33,825 nt of DNA from an uncultured Clostridia bacterium (GTDB lineage: Bacteria; Bacillota; Clostridia; UMGS1810), in assembly GCA_934463165.1 (NCBI GenBank), contig CAKSJG010000028.1, forward strand, positions 1 to 33,825, read 5' to 3'. A program made the translations under genes and the position numbers. Positions 1 to 8,396 of the stretch are shown here, one piece after another. The notes under the pieces were generated by a model. That model saw only the letters and a program-made list of their open reading frames with translations. It ran no database searches and was not told where the DNA came from. The stretch's first letter is position 1. Each line of letters starts with the position of its first letter.

Positions 1-431
1 TTGTTTGTTTTGTGCACCACAGCGTTCCGCAAAAATTTATCCACATTTTTTACATTTTTATTTTACAATCACCTAATATTATATATAAAATTACTTATAT
101 CAGTTTTGCAAAATAATTTTCGTGCAAATCACCGATTGACTAAACCGAAAAAATATGGTACAATATTTTAGGTAAATACTATCAAACACACAGACACTTT
201 TTTGCTTGATGTGCATAGCTGTACGGACAGCATTTCTTTTTTGTAAACAAACTTTTCGGCATTGTTTGTTGTCTGTTTCGATTGTATTATATATCTATAA
301 TCGTGTATTGTCCCCATCCTTTTTGCGAAAAGGATAGGATAAATTTCAAAAAAATACAGATTTTTTTGAAAAAGGACGGGAAAAAGGATAGGAAAAACAT
401 ATTTTTTGTTAAAAACAGGAGGAAAATCTGT
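1..431 (+). other. Upstream region and long leader of the lipoprotein gene
   Basis: No gene is visible here. Positions 1-130 are A+T rich without a recognisable end of an upstream gene. A promoter lies at 136-164. The transcript would have a leader of about 260 bases containing a small hairpin near 318-337 (TCCTTTTT/AAAAGGA) and ending in an AGGAGG ribosome site at 418-423. No known riboswitch class is recognised. Confidence 0.5.
136..164 (+). promoter_or_regulatory. Sigma-A-type promoter of the lipoprotein/LuxR operon
   Basis: TTGACT at 136-141 and TACAAT at 159-164 are separated by 17 bases, close to the vegetative consensus. It is the only good promoter upstream of the gene starting at 432. 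Confidence 0.7.
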
Positions 432-1730
432 ATGAAGAAAATTTTTTCTCTTTTGCTTATATTAAGCGTTTCACTTTGCTGCTTTTCGGGCTGCAAAAAA
501 TCGGAGCTTGATAAAAACAAACCGGTTACACTTACAATGTGGCATGTGTACGGTGAGCAGGCGGACTCGCCGATGAACCGTCTTGTTGAAGAATTTAACC
601 AGACTGTCGGAATGAAAAAAGGAATTATAATAAACGTTACGGGAATGTCAAACGCGTCGCACATCGGCAAAAAACTGCTTGACGCACAGGCGGGCAAACC
701 CGATGCAGGCGAAATGCCCGATCTGTTTTTCGGTCATAAAAGCAATGCTGTAGAAATCGGCACCGAAAATTTAATCGATTGGAAGGATCTGTTTTCTGAA
801 AAAGAGCTTGACGGATTTGTACCCGAATTTTTGTCCGACGGCGAAGAAAACGAAAAGCTCTATGTTTTTCCCATTACGAAATCAACATTTCTTTTGTTCG
901 TTTCGGGCGGTCAGTTTGAGCGATTTTCAAAAGATACAGGCATTACATATGAAAGCCTTTCCGATTGGGACGGCTTCTTTGACGCTGCCGCAAAATATTA
1001 TGAATGGTCGGGCGGCAAACCGTTTTGCAGCTTTGACTATCCTATGCGAAATGTTGAGCTTTACGCAATGTCAAACGGTTCCGCCGATTATAAGTCGGGA
1101 GATTGGTATAACTTTGACGATTCCGTATTCAAAGATTCGTTTATGCAATTTGCCAACGCTTTCACAAAGGGACATATTGTCATTTCCGACCTCTATTCCA
1201 ACACGCAGGTTATGACAGGCGAAACGCCGGCAGGGCTCGGTTCGTCTGCCGCTATTCTTTATTACAATGATACCGTTACCTATGCAGACGGAACAATTGA
1301 GCCGATGAATCTTAAAGTTCTGCCTATGCCGCAGCCGAACAGCGGCAAAAAATATATCACACAGGCAGGTGTTGGGCTTTGTGCATACAAAACAACCACG
1401 CAAAAGGCAGAAGCTGCCGCGGTGTTTGCAAAATGGTTGACGGAGAGTGAAAGAAACCTCAGCTTTGCGGCTGAAACAGGATATATGCCCGTTACAAACG
1501 AAGCCTTTGACAAAATAAAAGATTATGATTTTAAGAAAGACAACTACAAAGCCTTGTACTCGGCGTTTCAGAGTTCGGTCGAAAACTGTACCGCCGTATC
1601 TGAGAGTCAAAATCCCGAATATTATAACAAACTTACCAAATTTTACACCTATCTGCGTAAAATTCAGGAAAACAAAGCACTCTATGACGGCAATGCGGAA
1701 ACGCTTTGGGAAAAGCTGAAAATTCAGTAA
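432..1730 (+). CDS. ABC transporter substrate-binding lipoprotein (family 1, sugar type)
   Basis: This is a 432-aa extracellular solute-binding protein that would capture a carbohydrate or similar solute outside the membrane for an ABC importer. The start at 432 is chosen because AGGAGG (418-423) stands directly upstream and the product then opens with a classic lipoprotein signal: two lysines, a hydrophobic stretch and the lipobox FSGC, with the lipid-bearing Cys at residue 21. The mature part begins with the VTLTMWHVYG strand typical of family 1 binding proteins, and the length is normal. No permease or ATPase gene is adjacent; the next gene, 12 bases on, is a membrane LuxR-type regulator, so the protein may act as a solute sensor partner instead of, or as well as, a transport component. 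The family call is firm; the substrate cannot be told. Confidence 0.85.
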   Translation: MKKIFSLLLILSVSLCCFSGCKKSELDKNKPVTLTMWHVYGEQADSPMNRLVEEFNQTVGMKKGIIINVTGMSNASHIGKKLLDAQAGKPDAGEMPDLFFGHKSNAVEIGTENLIDWKDLFSEKELDGFVPEFLSDGEENEKLYVFPITKSTFLLFVSGGQFERFSKDTGITYESLSDWDGFFDAAAKYYEWSGGKPFCSFDYPMRNVELYAMSNGSADYKSGDWYNFDDSVFKDSFMQFANAFTKGHIVISDLYSNTQVMTGETPAGLGSSAAILYYNDTVTYADGTIEPMNLKVLPMPQPNSGKKYITQAGVGLCAYKTTTQKAEAAAVFAKWLTESERNLSFAAETGYMPVTNEAFDKIKDYDFKKDNYKALYSAFQSSVENCTAVSESQNPEYYNKLTKFYTYLRKIQENKALYDGNAETLWEKLKIQ

Positions 1731-1742
1731 CGGAGGCTTGCT

Positions 1743-3341
1743 ATGAAGATACCTGTTGCATTCCTTCGGGAAAAACAAACAATGCAGCGAAAGCTGTTCT
1801 TATATATGCTCACGCTTGCAGCAACGCTGCTTGGCACATTGGTTGCGTTTTTGTTTTTGTTCGGGCGCTTTGAAAGCACAGAAAATGAAATTTATGACAC
1901 GCTCCTTTTTCAGCAGGAAGTGTTTGAGCGTGAAATGAAATCTTACTATAACGAAATAGCCTCCCAAAACGAAAGACTTTCCGAAAATGCAACTTATGTT
2001 ACGGAAAAGTATTTTTCGGAAGAAAACACTTCGTTTTCGGCACTTGAAAATAATCAGGCCGGAATTGAAGCGCTGGAAGATAAATATATGGAGCTTTTGC
2101 GGCAGGAGCTTTTGAAAAGTGACTGTTCCGGTGCTTTTATTATTCTTAACACTTCGAGAAACACAAGTAATTCCGATTCAAAAGCCGGTGTTTATATAGG
2201 CAAGGATTTTCTCGGGTCGGACAGAAAAGACGCAATGCTCCTTTTCAGAGGTACGCCGCAGCTTGGGCGCAAAAAAGAAATAATGCCGCACAGAAAATGG
2301 AAGCTCGAATTTAATACATCTGCATTTCCCGGCTTTGATGAAGCGCTTAGAGAGTATAAACTTCCGATTGACAAGGCTTGCCGTATTCACGATATTATTA
2401 ACTTACCGGGAACATCGGAGCGTATTATGCTTGTGTCTATCCCTTTTATCGGCACAGACGGAAATGTGCTCGGTATATGCGGCTTTGAAGTCAGCGAAAG
2501 CCTGTTCAAATCCGTACACGCACAGCCCACCACATTAGAACACCTTATCTGCGTTTTTTCAAAACGAAATAAAAACACCGTTGATATTGATAACGGACTC
2601 TCATGCGGAGTAAACGGCGGTTACTACCTGCCGCCAAAGGCTAATCTTAATATCGGTGATTCAAAAAGCGGGCTTGTTCGCTTCAGCAATGAGTATGGCT
2701 CATATATCGGACTGACAAAGGATATTCCGCTGTATTACGACAATGCCGATTATGCTATAACAGTTATGATACCGAAAAGCGATTATTCACAAACGAAATT
2801 ACACGACACCATTCAGGTTTTACTTGTTGTATTTCTTCTTTTGTTCAGCGTCGTTATCGGATGCCTGTATTTCAGCAGAAAGTACATTGCCCCGATATTA
2901 AAAGGACTTGAAAGAATTAAAAAGTCACAGACAAGCGAGGCATGCAACATAGCGGAAATCGATGACCTTTTCGAGTTTTTGTCGCAAAAGGACATCGAAT
3001 ACGAAAAATCACTTGCAGAGCTTTCAAAGCAGAATGAACAGACAAAAAGTGAGATAAACCGTGTCCAATCCGAGAATGAAAGACTTGTAAACACGCACAA
3101 AAAAATCGTTCTGCAAGACGATTATGACTTTTTCCTTATGGGCTTAAAACAGCTCACACCAACAGAAAAAGCAATATTTAATTTATACCTTGACGGGAAA
3201 ACCGCAGCCGAAATAATGGAGATTATGACGATTAAGCAGACAACGCTTAAATATCATAACCGAAACATTTACAGCAAGCTTGGCGTGTCGAGCAAAAAAC
3301 AGCTCCTTAATTACGCTGCACTGTATGCGCGGGAAAAATAA
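1743..3341 (+). CDS. Membrane-anchored sensor fused to a LuxR-type DNA-binding domain
   Basis: A 532-aa one-protein signalling device. One membrane segment lies at about residues 18-40, followed by roughly 310 residues of extracytoplasmic sensor region (Cache-like in layout, not proven), a second membrane segment at about 357-378, a charged coiled coil at about 420-460, and a C-terminal LuxR/FixJ-type helix-turn-helix at about 469-530 (LTPTEKAIFNLYLDGKTAAE, then the recognition helix region around TTLKYHNRNIYSKLG). Ribosome site GGAGG at 1732-1736 supports the ATG at 1743. It follows the substrate-binding lipoprotein by 12 bases, so the two are co-transcribed; the binding protein may present ligand to the outer domain. 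Unusual points are the transmembrane signal going directly to a LuxR domain and the absence of a kinase or receiver domain. Confidence 0.75.
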   Translation: MKIPVAFLREKQTMQRKLFLYMLTLAATLLGTLVAFLFLFGRFESTENEIYDTLLFQQEVFEREMKSYYNEIASQNERLSENATYVTEKYFSEENTSFSALENNQAGIEALEDKYMELLRQELLKSDCSGAFIILNTSRNTSNSDSKAGVYIGKDFLGSDRKDAMLLFRGTPQLGRKKEIMPHRKWKLEFNTSAFPGFDEALREYKLPIDKACRIHDIINLPGTSERIMLVSIPFIGTDGNVLGICGFEVSESLFKSVHAQPTTLEHLICVFSKRNKNTVDIDNGLSCGVNGGYYLPPKANLNIGDSKSGLVRFSNEYGSYIGLTKDIPLYYDNADYAITVMIPKSDYSQTKLHDTIQVLLVVFLLLFSVVIGCLYFSRKYIAPILKGLERIKKSQTSEACNIAEIDDLFEFLSQKDIEYEKSLAELSKQNEQTKSEINRVQSENERLVNTHKKIVLQDDYDFFLMGLKQLTPTEKAIFNLYLDGKTAAEIMEIMTIKQTTLKYHNRNIYSKLGVSSKKQLLNYAALYAREK

Positions 3342-3346
3342 TAAAT

Positions 3347-3369
3347 GGCTCTTTGTCAATAGTTGGGGT
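3347..3369. repeat. Possible relic terminus of an ISL3-like insertion sequence
   Basis: The stretch opening GGCTCTTTGTCAATAG resembles the GGCTCTT-type terminal repeats of ISL3-family elements. No transposase and no partner end are seen in the window. It lies exactly between the host-like genes and the A+T-rich restriction island. Weak call from memory of the family consensus. Confidence 0.25.
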
Positions 3370-3394
3370 CAAAATTAAATAATGGAATTTTTGA

Positions 3395-3424
3395 GGCGAT
3401 TGCAACTTTATGCAGTCGCCTTTA
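3395..3424 (+). terminator. Hairpin after the LuxR-type regulator gene
   Basis: GGCGA (3395-3399) pairs with TCGCC (3416-3420) with an inner TGCA/TGCA pairing, followed by TTT. The tail is short, so this is a modest terminator candidate for the rightward operon. Confidence 0.45.
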
Positions 3425-3452
3425 CAATACTTGTATTTTTGTAGTTAAACAT

Positions 3453-3490
3453 AAAAAAGAGGGATAGGGACATCCCAATTCCTCTTTTTT
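3453..3490. terminator. Bidirectional intrinsic terminator between convergent operons
   Basis: Ten-base arms AAAAAAGAGG (3453-3462) and CCTCTTTTTT (3481-3490) flank an inner GGGAT/ATCCC pairing. T-runs occur in both directions, so it can end both the rightward sensor operon and the leftward restriction operon. Confidence 0.75.
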
Positions 3491-3517
3491 AACTCTTTAT
3501 ATACACTTGTTTTTTTA

Positions 3518-5008
3518 TTATGATGCCAGAAGATCTAAAAGCTCTTGTTTTTCTTTAGTGGTTATTACTCTTTTATTCCATAAAACTTCAATCTGCGATT
3601 TTGTTAAACAATGATAAATAGTTATCATTTCTTTAAATCTGTCGATTGTTAATACACCATTTTTATTTAACTGAATAAACACATCTTCAATTTCTTCCTT
3701 GCAAGCATGGTGTATACACATATGAGCTTCTGGTCCTAATACAACTAAGTTGTTTGTTATATCAGGACCGTTTTCTGTACTAAATTCAATAATATGATGA
3801 GCTTCACAATAATATTTACCATTTGGCATTTTGAAAATATGGCGTTGAGCGTATTGACACATATAATCTGCTTGAATTTTTGCGAGCTCGGCTATCAACC
3901 TATTTCTAATACGTTTGCCTTTAGCATCAATTATTGGTTTGTTTATACTACGCAAATTCATTTTCTTAATAAACTCATTGTCTTCCTTTGCTAATCTTAA
4001 TAGTTCCGGATTTCTCTGATAAAGAATAAGATCATTAAGTTCCTTGTTTTCCGCTGTATAATCATCAATGAGTTTCAATACTTCCTCCAAGTCTGCTATC
4101 AAATATGATATGTCATCATTCATCAACTTTTCAGAGTATTCTGTTAAAGAATACGTAAGTGTAACATCATCATATTTTAAAAGTTCAAAACTCTCCATAT
4201 ACAATAAATAGCTGTTAAATTTAAAATACGGCTCTTGAGAAGCAGCATAGGCGTAATGTTGTCCATTTTCCTCCCACTTCATATTTGCAAAAAAATATGG
4301 GATTTGTTGAGCCTCGGTTTTAGGCAATACATTGCCAATATCGAGAGCTCTTTTTAGTATGTCCTTTTCTTTTTTCAGTTCATCTATTCTACCCAATAAC
4401 ACTGATAATTCAAATTTTGTTGCCGGTCTTTTAATGGAATGAATATACCTTAAAATTGCATATGTTGGTCTGTAATCTGTTTCATTGTCAATAATTACTT
4501 CTTTCAGGGAGCGTATAAAATCATTGTCTTTAGCATTAAGCATAACAATGTTATTTCTTGCAATAGGCATCAACACAGCATCGTCAGACAAATAATATTC
4601 TTTACATTTATCGTAATTGATAATTTTCTTTTGTCTGCTCAAACTCGTGATCAAGCCGAAAAAGGCACATAGAGACATCAAATGACGGAACATCCTTCCC
4701 TCAATATCATATTGGGTATCAATGTTCGTAAAATCAAAGTACCTGCTTTCGAGATTAGCATCACGATACTTAGGATAATTGCCCTCATCAAGTTCTTTTT
4801 TTATGACATTCATAAACTCTTTATACGAAACACCTTCAGTATCTATTTTTCCTAACGTTAAAAGTAGGTAACCTGCCAATAATCGTATTTTTGGAAGTCC
4901 GGAATCGGAAAATTGGTCTCTTGGCATATTGATTACTTCATTATGGAATTGCTCAAAACCAATACGAGAACCCATATACTTTGAATAATATTTTTCAAAC
5001 AAATTCAC
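3518..5008 (-). CDS. HNH endonuclease, probable restriction subunit
   Basis: A 496-aa protein with a C-terminal HNH nuclease fold at about residues 385-440: YYCEAHHIIEFS around residue 404 carries the paired histidines, then ITNNLVVLGPEAH with the central Asn near 418, and CIHHA near 430 as the final metal-binding histidines. The N-terminal 380 residues lack a motif I can name; they are rich in helices with charged segments and could supply winged-helix target recognition as in several type IIS enzymes. It is the last gene of a leftward operon, its ATG overlapping the stop of the second methyltransferase by four bases, which argues that it is the restriction enzyme matched to the two methylases. 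Cleavage site and specificity cannot be read from sequence. The A+T-rich composition differs from the genes at 432-3341. Confidence 0.75.
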   Translation of the reverse strand: MNLFEKYYSKYMGSRIGFEQFHNEVINMPRDQFSDSGLPKIRLLAGYLLLTLGKIDTEGVSYKEFMNVIKKELDEGNYPKYRDANLESRYFDFTNIDTQYDIEGRMFRHLMSLCAFFGLITSLSRQKKIINYDKCKEYYLSDDAVLMPIARNNIVMLNAKDNDFIRSLKEVIIDNETDYRPTYAILRYIHSIKRPATKFELSVLLGRIDELKKEKDILKRALDIGNVLPKTEAQQIPYFFANMKWEENGQHYAYAASQEPYFKFNSYLLYMESFELLKYDDVTLTYSLTEYSEKLMNDDISYLIADLEEVLKLIDDYTAENKELNDLILYQRNPELLRLAKEDNEFIKKMNLRSINKPIIDAKGKRIRNRLIAELAKIQADYMCQYAQRHIFKMPNGKYYCEAHHIIEFSTENGPDITNNLVVLGPEAHMCIHHACKEEIEDVFIQLNKNGVLTIDRFKEMITIYHCLTKSQIEVLWNKRVITTKEKQELLDLLAS

Positions 5009-5838
5009 TTTCTATCCCTCTTTCTAAAGTTTATTATATTTTGATGCATATGATTAATTTTATAAGAGTATGGGTATCCAAATGGATATAATGGTTTGTT
5101 GTCTTGCAACAAAACGGTTGTTCCTATAAATTCAAAACCAATTTCGCACATTAATTTTACTATGTCTGCTTGAGCACAAATTTCTTTTTTATCAACAGTA
5201 AAATCGCTTATAATAATTGAACAATATTTGTCTGTTTTAAGCATATCAAAGCACTGGTGCATAACCATTTTCAATAAATTTAGGAATTTTTCATATGTGC
5301 TTTGATTTCCCAAATCATTCGGCAAATCGGAATAATATTCTACCCCCTGTCTAGAACCATTTCTATACCCTTTATGGCTATTATCGTTTCTTAAACCTTT
5401 TGAAGTATTTTTCAAAATATTATGATAAGGTGGCGATGTAACGATATAATCTACCTCACCTAAAGTTTTTAGTTGTGTTGTTGAATCTCCAATCAAATAA
5501 GTATAATCACTTTCTCTCATTCCTTTTTCATTAAAGCGAGATAATGCTAATTCCTTATAGTTGTTGCTTAGATCCATACCAACACCTTTTCTGCCTAAAT
5601 TATATGCAGCAATGCTTGTTGTGCCTGATCCCATAAATGGGTCTAAAACAATCATACCTTTTTTAGTAAAAAAGGATATTAGTTTTTCGATATCTTTGAT
5701 CAGAAATGGTGCTGGATGTGCAAATGCAGCTTTATCATCGGAACATTTCTCTGACATCCAAAAACTTTTTGTAAGTTTCAACCATTCTTTACCTGTTAAA
5801 TCATTCAGTTTATTTCTCGGGTCAAATTTTCCTTCCAT
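5005..5838 (-). CDS. DNA N4-cytosine/N6-adenine methyltransferase of the R-M operon
   Basis: A 277-aa AdoMet-dependent DNA methyltransferase. The cofactor motif VLDPFMGSGTT is at about residues 60-70 and the catalytic TSPPY at about 132-136, so motif I precedes motif IV; this order is that of the alpha/gamma groups or a related permutation, with no large target-recognition insert. It starts one base after the stop of the larger methyltransferase upstream and ends overlapping the HNH endonuclease, so the three are translated from one message. Whether it methylates A or C cannot be decided; TSPPY is commonest among N4-cytosine enzymes, DPPY among N6-adenine enzymes. With the DPPY enzyme next door, one methylase may be needed for each strand of an asymmetric site. 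Confidence 0.85.
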   Translation of the reverse strand: MEGKFDPRNKLNDLTGKEWLKLTKSFWMSEKCSDDKAAFAHPAPFLIKDIEKLISFFTKKGMIVLDPFMGSGTTSIAAYNLGRKGVGMDLSNNYKELALSRFNEKGMRESDYTYLIGDSTTQLKTLGEVDYIVTSPPYHNILKNTSKGLRNDNSHKGYRNGSRQGVEYYSDLPNDLGNQSTYEKFLNLLKMVMHQCFDMLKTDKYCSIIISDFTVDKKEICAQADIVKLMCEIGFEFIGTTVLLQDNKPLYPFGYPYSYKINHMHQNIINFRKRDRK

Positions 5839-5839
5839 A

Positions 5840-7765
5840 TTACTTTATAGCTCCATTCTCTTTATAAACCCATTTTTCGCCGGATTTATATGCGTATTTT
5901 TTAATATATTCATCTATTTTCTTTATGTCAGGCGTTAGTCCATTTGGATACTTGCTAAAAATTTCTGCCAGAACCTCATCCAATTTTAAGGATTGTTTTT
6001 CTTTTAAAAGTGATAAAACCGTTTTTTCTACTCTTTCACTCAACGGAATAACGGAATGTTCATCGGCGTTATAATTTTTGATCCACCAGAGGTTACCATA
6101 TGACTCATTATTCTTTTCAATAGTGAATATATCACCAATATGTTTTTCTAAAAAATAATGTATGTTCTCATCAAAGTTTTCCAAATCAAATCCAGCTTTT
6201 GATATTTCAGAAAGCAATCCATTAAATAAAATTTGATATGGTGTTGCTTCGTTTCTTGCTTTAATTATGTTAACAGCTCTATCAACAATGAAATTTTCAA
6301 ATACATCTTTAGATGTTTTAATTTTTTCTACATACTCGGATTTTGAACATCTAATATAAAAGTCGCTTGCCGAAGTTCCATAAGGGTTTGCAACATTTGA
6401 TTCTCCTGTCCTCCTGTTTTGCTGATGAATAACCTTTTCAACTCTAAAACCAGCTTTGCTAATAGATCTTAAAAATGCGTTCCAAACCATAAGATCTTTA
6501 TTGTGGAAAGTAAATACAATTTTCCCGTCCGGTTTCAATACCGTGTATAAGTTTTTGATTCCGTTTGTGAATTTATCAGTGTATTCAGTTATATCCTTAA
6601 TTCCTTTCTTTATTGTAATTTCAGAATCTATATCCGGAATATACTTTTTGTCATATTTCTTCAACCACACTAGCCAAATTTGACTTAAATCTACATATTG
6701 CACAAGTCCGCCATAAGGTGGATCTGTAATTATAAAGCTAATACTTTCCTCAGAAATGTAGTCAGATATTTTATTTATGTCGATTATGCCATATATAATA
6801 TCATAATCTGTCGCATTTATAAAATCATTTTTTGTCTTGACAAAAACAGATGTAGGTGTTTTCCCTATATGCTGTTCTATATTGCTTAAAGCACTTTTAA
6901 CGGATTGTTTACCCAAGCAACTACTTTCAAATAACAAAAGTGGATTCATTTCCATTTGCCTTTTAGAACATATATATGCAGATCGCCCCCAACTCGTCGA
7001 AAAACTACGGTTACTATTTTCTCTACGAGGAACACACATCTTTGATGCTAAATGCAAGCTTTGTATAAATCCAAAAAGCAATTGTTTTTTTATGTCAATA
7101 TTTTTTATTTCAATGATTTCGTGAAAGATATATGATAAAACATATAAATTCCTTTTTGTCCAAATGTAGCTGAAGTCATTCCCTCCTATATTTTTTTTAA
7201 ATGTTTCAGTAAAGCTTGGTGAATGATAAAATAAATCAGTCGGGTACCAAAATGGAATTTCTTTGTCTAACATTTTTTCAGAAATGAAATTTTGATTATC
7301 TATATCTTTTGCCAAATATCTTTTTTTGCATTTATGGCAAACAACGCCATATTCATATATTCTACCATTTTCCCATTTTGCGTGCTGAACAATAGCACGC
7401 TCGTTACCACACTCTTTGCATACAGTCTGAAAACAAAAGGCATAGGTTTCGTCATTACTTATTTTATTTACAATTTCTTCCACTGACTTTTTAAATTTTT
7501 CTATATCAAACTTTGTTGAATACACATCTATAATAAATGAGGTCAATGGATTTATATCAAAAGCAATTGCTTTTCTGCCTTGCTTTACTGCTTCAAAAGC
7601 GGCTATAGCACTACCTGCGAATGGATCTAATATGACACCATTTTTTTCGGCGTATGTATCTATATAAGTTCCCCAAATATTGTGAGGTTTTTTCCCCCAA
7701 TATTTCATCGCTGTATACATAGGAGGGCGTTTTTCTTCAACTAACGCATAATCTATATTTTTCAT
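5840..7765 (-). CDS. Large DNA methyltransferase with zinc-ribbon insert
   Basis: A 641-aa DNA methyltransferase, probably N6-adenine. The N-terminus carries KYWGKKPHN (residues 21-29), a motif of methylases that pair an early cofactor loop with a distant catalytic loop; DPFAGS is at 47-52 and TDPPYGG at about 348-354. Between them an insert contains CKEC near residue 115 and CHKC near 145, a four-cysteine zinc ribbon, followed by about 180 residues likely to form target recognition. The last 120 residues look like a helical extension. It overlaps the upstream controller gene by ATGA (7762-7765), a classic coupling arrangement, and precedes the second methylase by one base. Alternatives such as an orphan methylase are less likely given the HNH gene in the same operon. 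Confidence 0.8.
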   Translation of the reverse strand: MKNIDYALVEEKRPPMYTAMKYWGKKPHNIWGTYIDTYAEKNGVILDPFAGSAIAAFEAVKQGRKAIAFDINPLTSFIIDVYSTKFDIEKFKKSVEEIVNKISNDETYAFCFQTVCKECGNERAIVQHAKWENGRIYEYGVVCHKCKKRYLAKDIDNQNFISEKMLDKEIPFWYPTDLFYHSPSFTETFKKNIGGNDFSYIWTKRNLYVLSYIFHEIIEIKNIDIKKQLLFGFIQSLHLASKMCVPRRENSNRSFSTSWGRSAYICSKRQMEMNPLLLFESSCLGKQSVKSALSNIEQHIGKTPTSVFVKTKNDFINATDYDIIYGIIDINKISDYISEESISFIITDPPYGGLVQYVDLSQIWLVWLKKYDKKYIPDIDSEITIKKGIKDITEYTDKFTNGIKNLYTVLKPDGKIVFTFHNKDLMVWNAFLRSISKAGFRVEKVIHQQNRRTGESNVANPYGTSASDFYIRCSKSEYVEKIKTSKDVFENFIVDRAVNIIKARNEATPYQILFNGLLSEISKAGFDLENFDENIHYFLEKHIGDIFTIEKNNESYGNLWWIKNYNADEHSVIPLSERVEKTVLSLLKEKQSLKLDEVLAEIFSKYPNGLTPDIKKIDEYIKKYAYKSGEKWVYKENGAIK

Positions 7766-8139
7766 TGCATTTCACCTGCCTTTTTGTTTGATACAGAATT
7801 GATAAGTGCTTCCTTATATGTCCTTTTCTTTCTTAATTCACTTCTTATAGATTTATCCTTTAAGTATACTGCAATATCAGCAGGTACTTCTTTTCTTTCC
7901 TTAGCCGCCAACTCAAAAAAACATATAATTTCGTCTTTATTGTTTGGTTTGAGTATTTCAATCATTTTGAATTGTTTTTCTGGAGGAGGCGGATTCGTAT
8001 TTCCCTTCAATATATCATAGAAGTATGGCTTTTTAATACCGAGCTTAGTATAAAAATCAATATGAGTCATTTCCGCAGATTTAATCATATCACATAGCAA
8101 ATCGCAAAAGCGATCATATTCTTTTTTCACCAAAATCAC
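7762..8139 (-). CDS. Cro/CI-type controller protein of the R-M operon
   Basis: A protein of up to 125 aa with an XRE-type helix-turn-helix at about residues 18-55 (THIDFYTKLGIKKPYFYDIL) and the tail motif EVPADIAVYL found in many small mobile-element XRE regulators. The first frame start is GTG at 8139; a second GTG at 8130 (reading VKKEYDRF) has better spacing from the upstream GGGA, so the true product may be three residues shorter. It is first in the leftward operon, its stop overlapping the large methyltransferase. A perfect 11-bp-arm palindrome covers the -10 box of the promoter just upstream, so it most likely binds there and times expression of methylases and nuclease, as C proteins do. 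Confidence 0.75.
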   Translation of the reverse strand: MILVKKEYDRFCDLLCDMIKSAEMTHIDFYTKLGIKKPYFYDILKGNTNPPPPEKQFKMIEILKPNNKDEIICFFELAAKERKEVPADIAVYLKDKSIRSELRKKRTYKEALINSVSNKKAGEMQ

Positions 8140-8148
8140 ATCCCATTG

Positions 8149-8176
8149 AGTATGTTAGTCTATATACTAACATACT
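8149..8176. promoter_or_regulatory. Palindromic operator over the R-M operon promoter
   Basis: AGTATGTTAGT (8149-8159) and ACTAACATACT (8166-8176) are perfect 11-base inverted arms separated by six bases. The palindrome overlaps the -10 element and the likely transcription start, a repressor position. The obvious ligand is the controller encoded immediately downstream. Confidence 0.75.
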
Positions 8177-8200
8177 ATCATAAAAAATATTATTTGTCAA
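8172..8200 (-). promoter_or_regulatory. Promoter of the leftward R-M operon
   Basis: Read leftward, TTGACA (8200-8195), 17 bases, TAGTAT (8177-8172). A perfect -35 box with good spacing; transcription would begin near 8165, about 25 bases before the GTG start. Confidence 0.75.
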
Positions 8201-8229
8201 TAGAACCCAAAAAATGCAACTGTAATTTA

Positions 8230-8275
8230 ACAAAAGCAAAACACCCTTAAAGATTAAATAATCCTTAAGGGTGTT
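8230..8275 (-). terminator. Leftward terminator downstream of integrase 1
   Basis: AACACCCTTAA (8240-8250) pairs with TTAAGGGTGTT (8265-8275); on the leftward strand the stem is followed by TTTTGCTTTTG. The second integrase has a counterpart in the same relative place (30843-30875). Confidence 0.65.
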
Positions 8276-8322
8276 CAGTATACTATAGGTTATTTTTATA
8301 ATATTTTGCGTGTTCTCTTTAA

Positions 8323-8343
8323 TTGGTCGTAAATCGGTCGTAA
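8323..8343. repeat. Tandem arm-like repeats left of the 17-bp block, copy 1
   Basis: Two adjacent units reading TTGGTCGTAAA and TCGGTCGTAAA. They resemble in spacing the TGGTGTAGT pairs at 8529-8562 and 30918-30950 and could be integrase arm-binding sites of a left-hand neighbour element. Confidence 0.35.
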
Positions 8344-8396
8344 AATTCAACTTTCAATCTGCCAAAACCGCACAACCACGCCATTTATTTCTCCAG

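Noticed and set aside
287..1778. Long leftward frames opposite the substrate-binding protein gene
   Set aside because: They are shadows of the coding strand without ribosome sites; the rightward gene has a lipoprotein signal, a promoter and a good ribosome site.
3518..8139. The two-methylase operon as a BREX or DISARM defence system
   Set aside because: No PglZ, BrxL, helicase, PLD or ATPase genes accompany it; controller plus methylases plus HNH nuclease fits an ordinary restriction-modification operon better.
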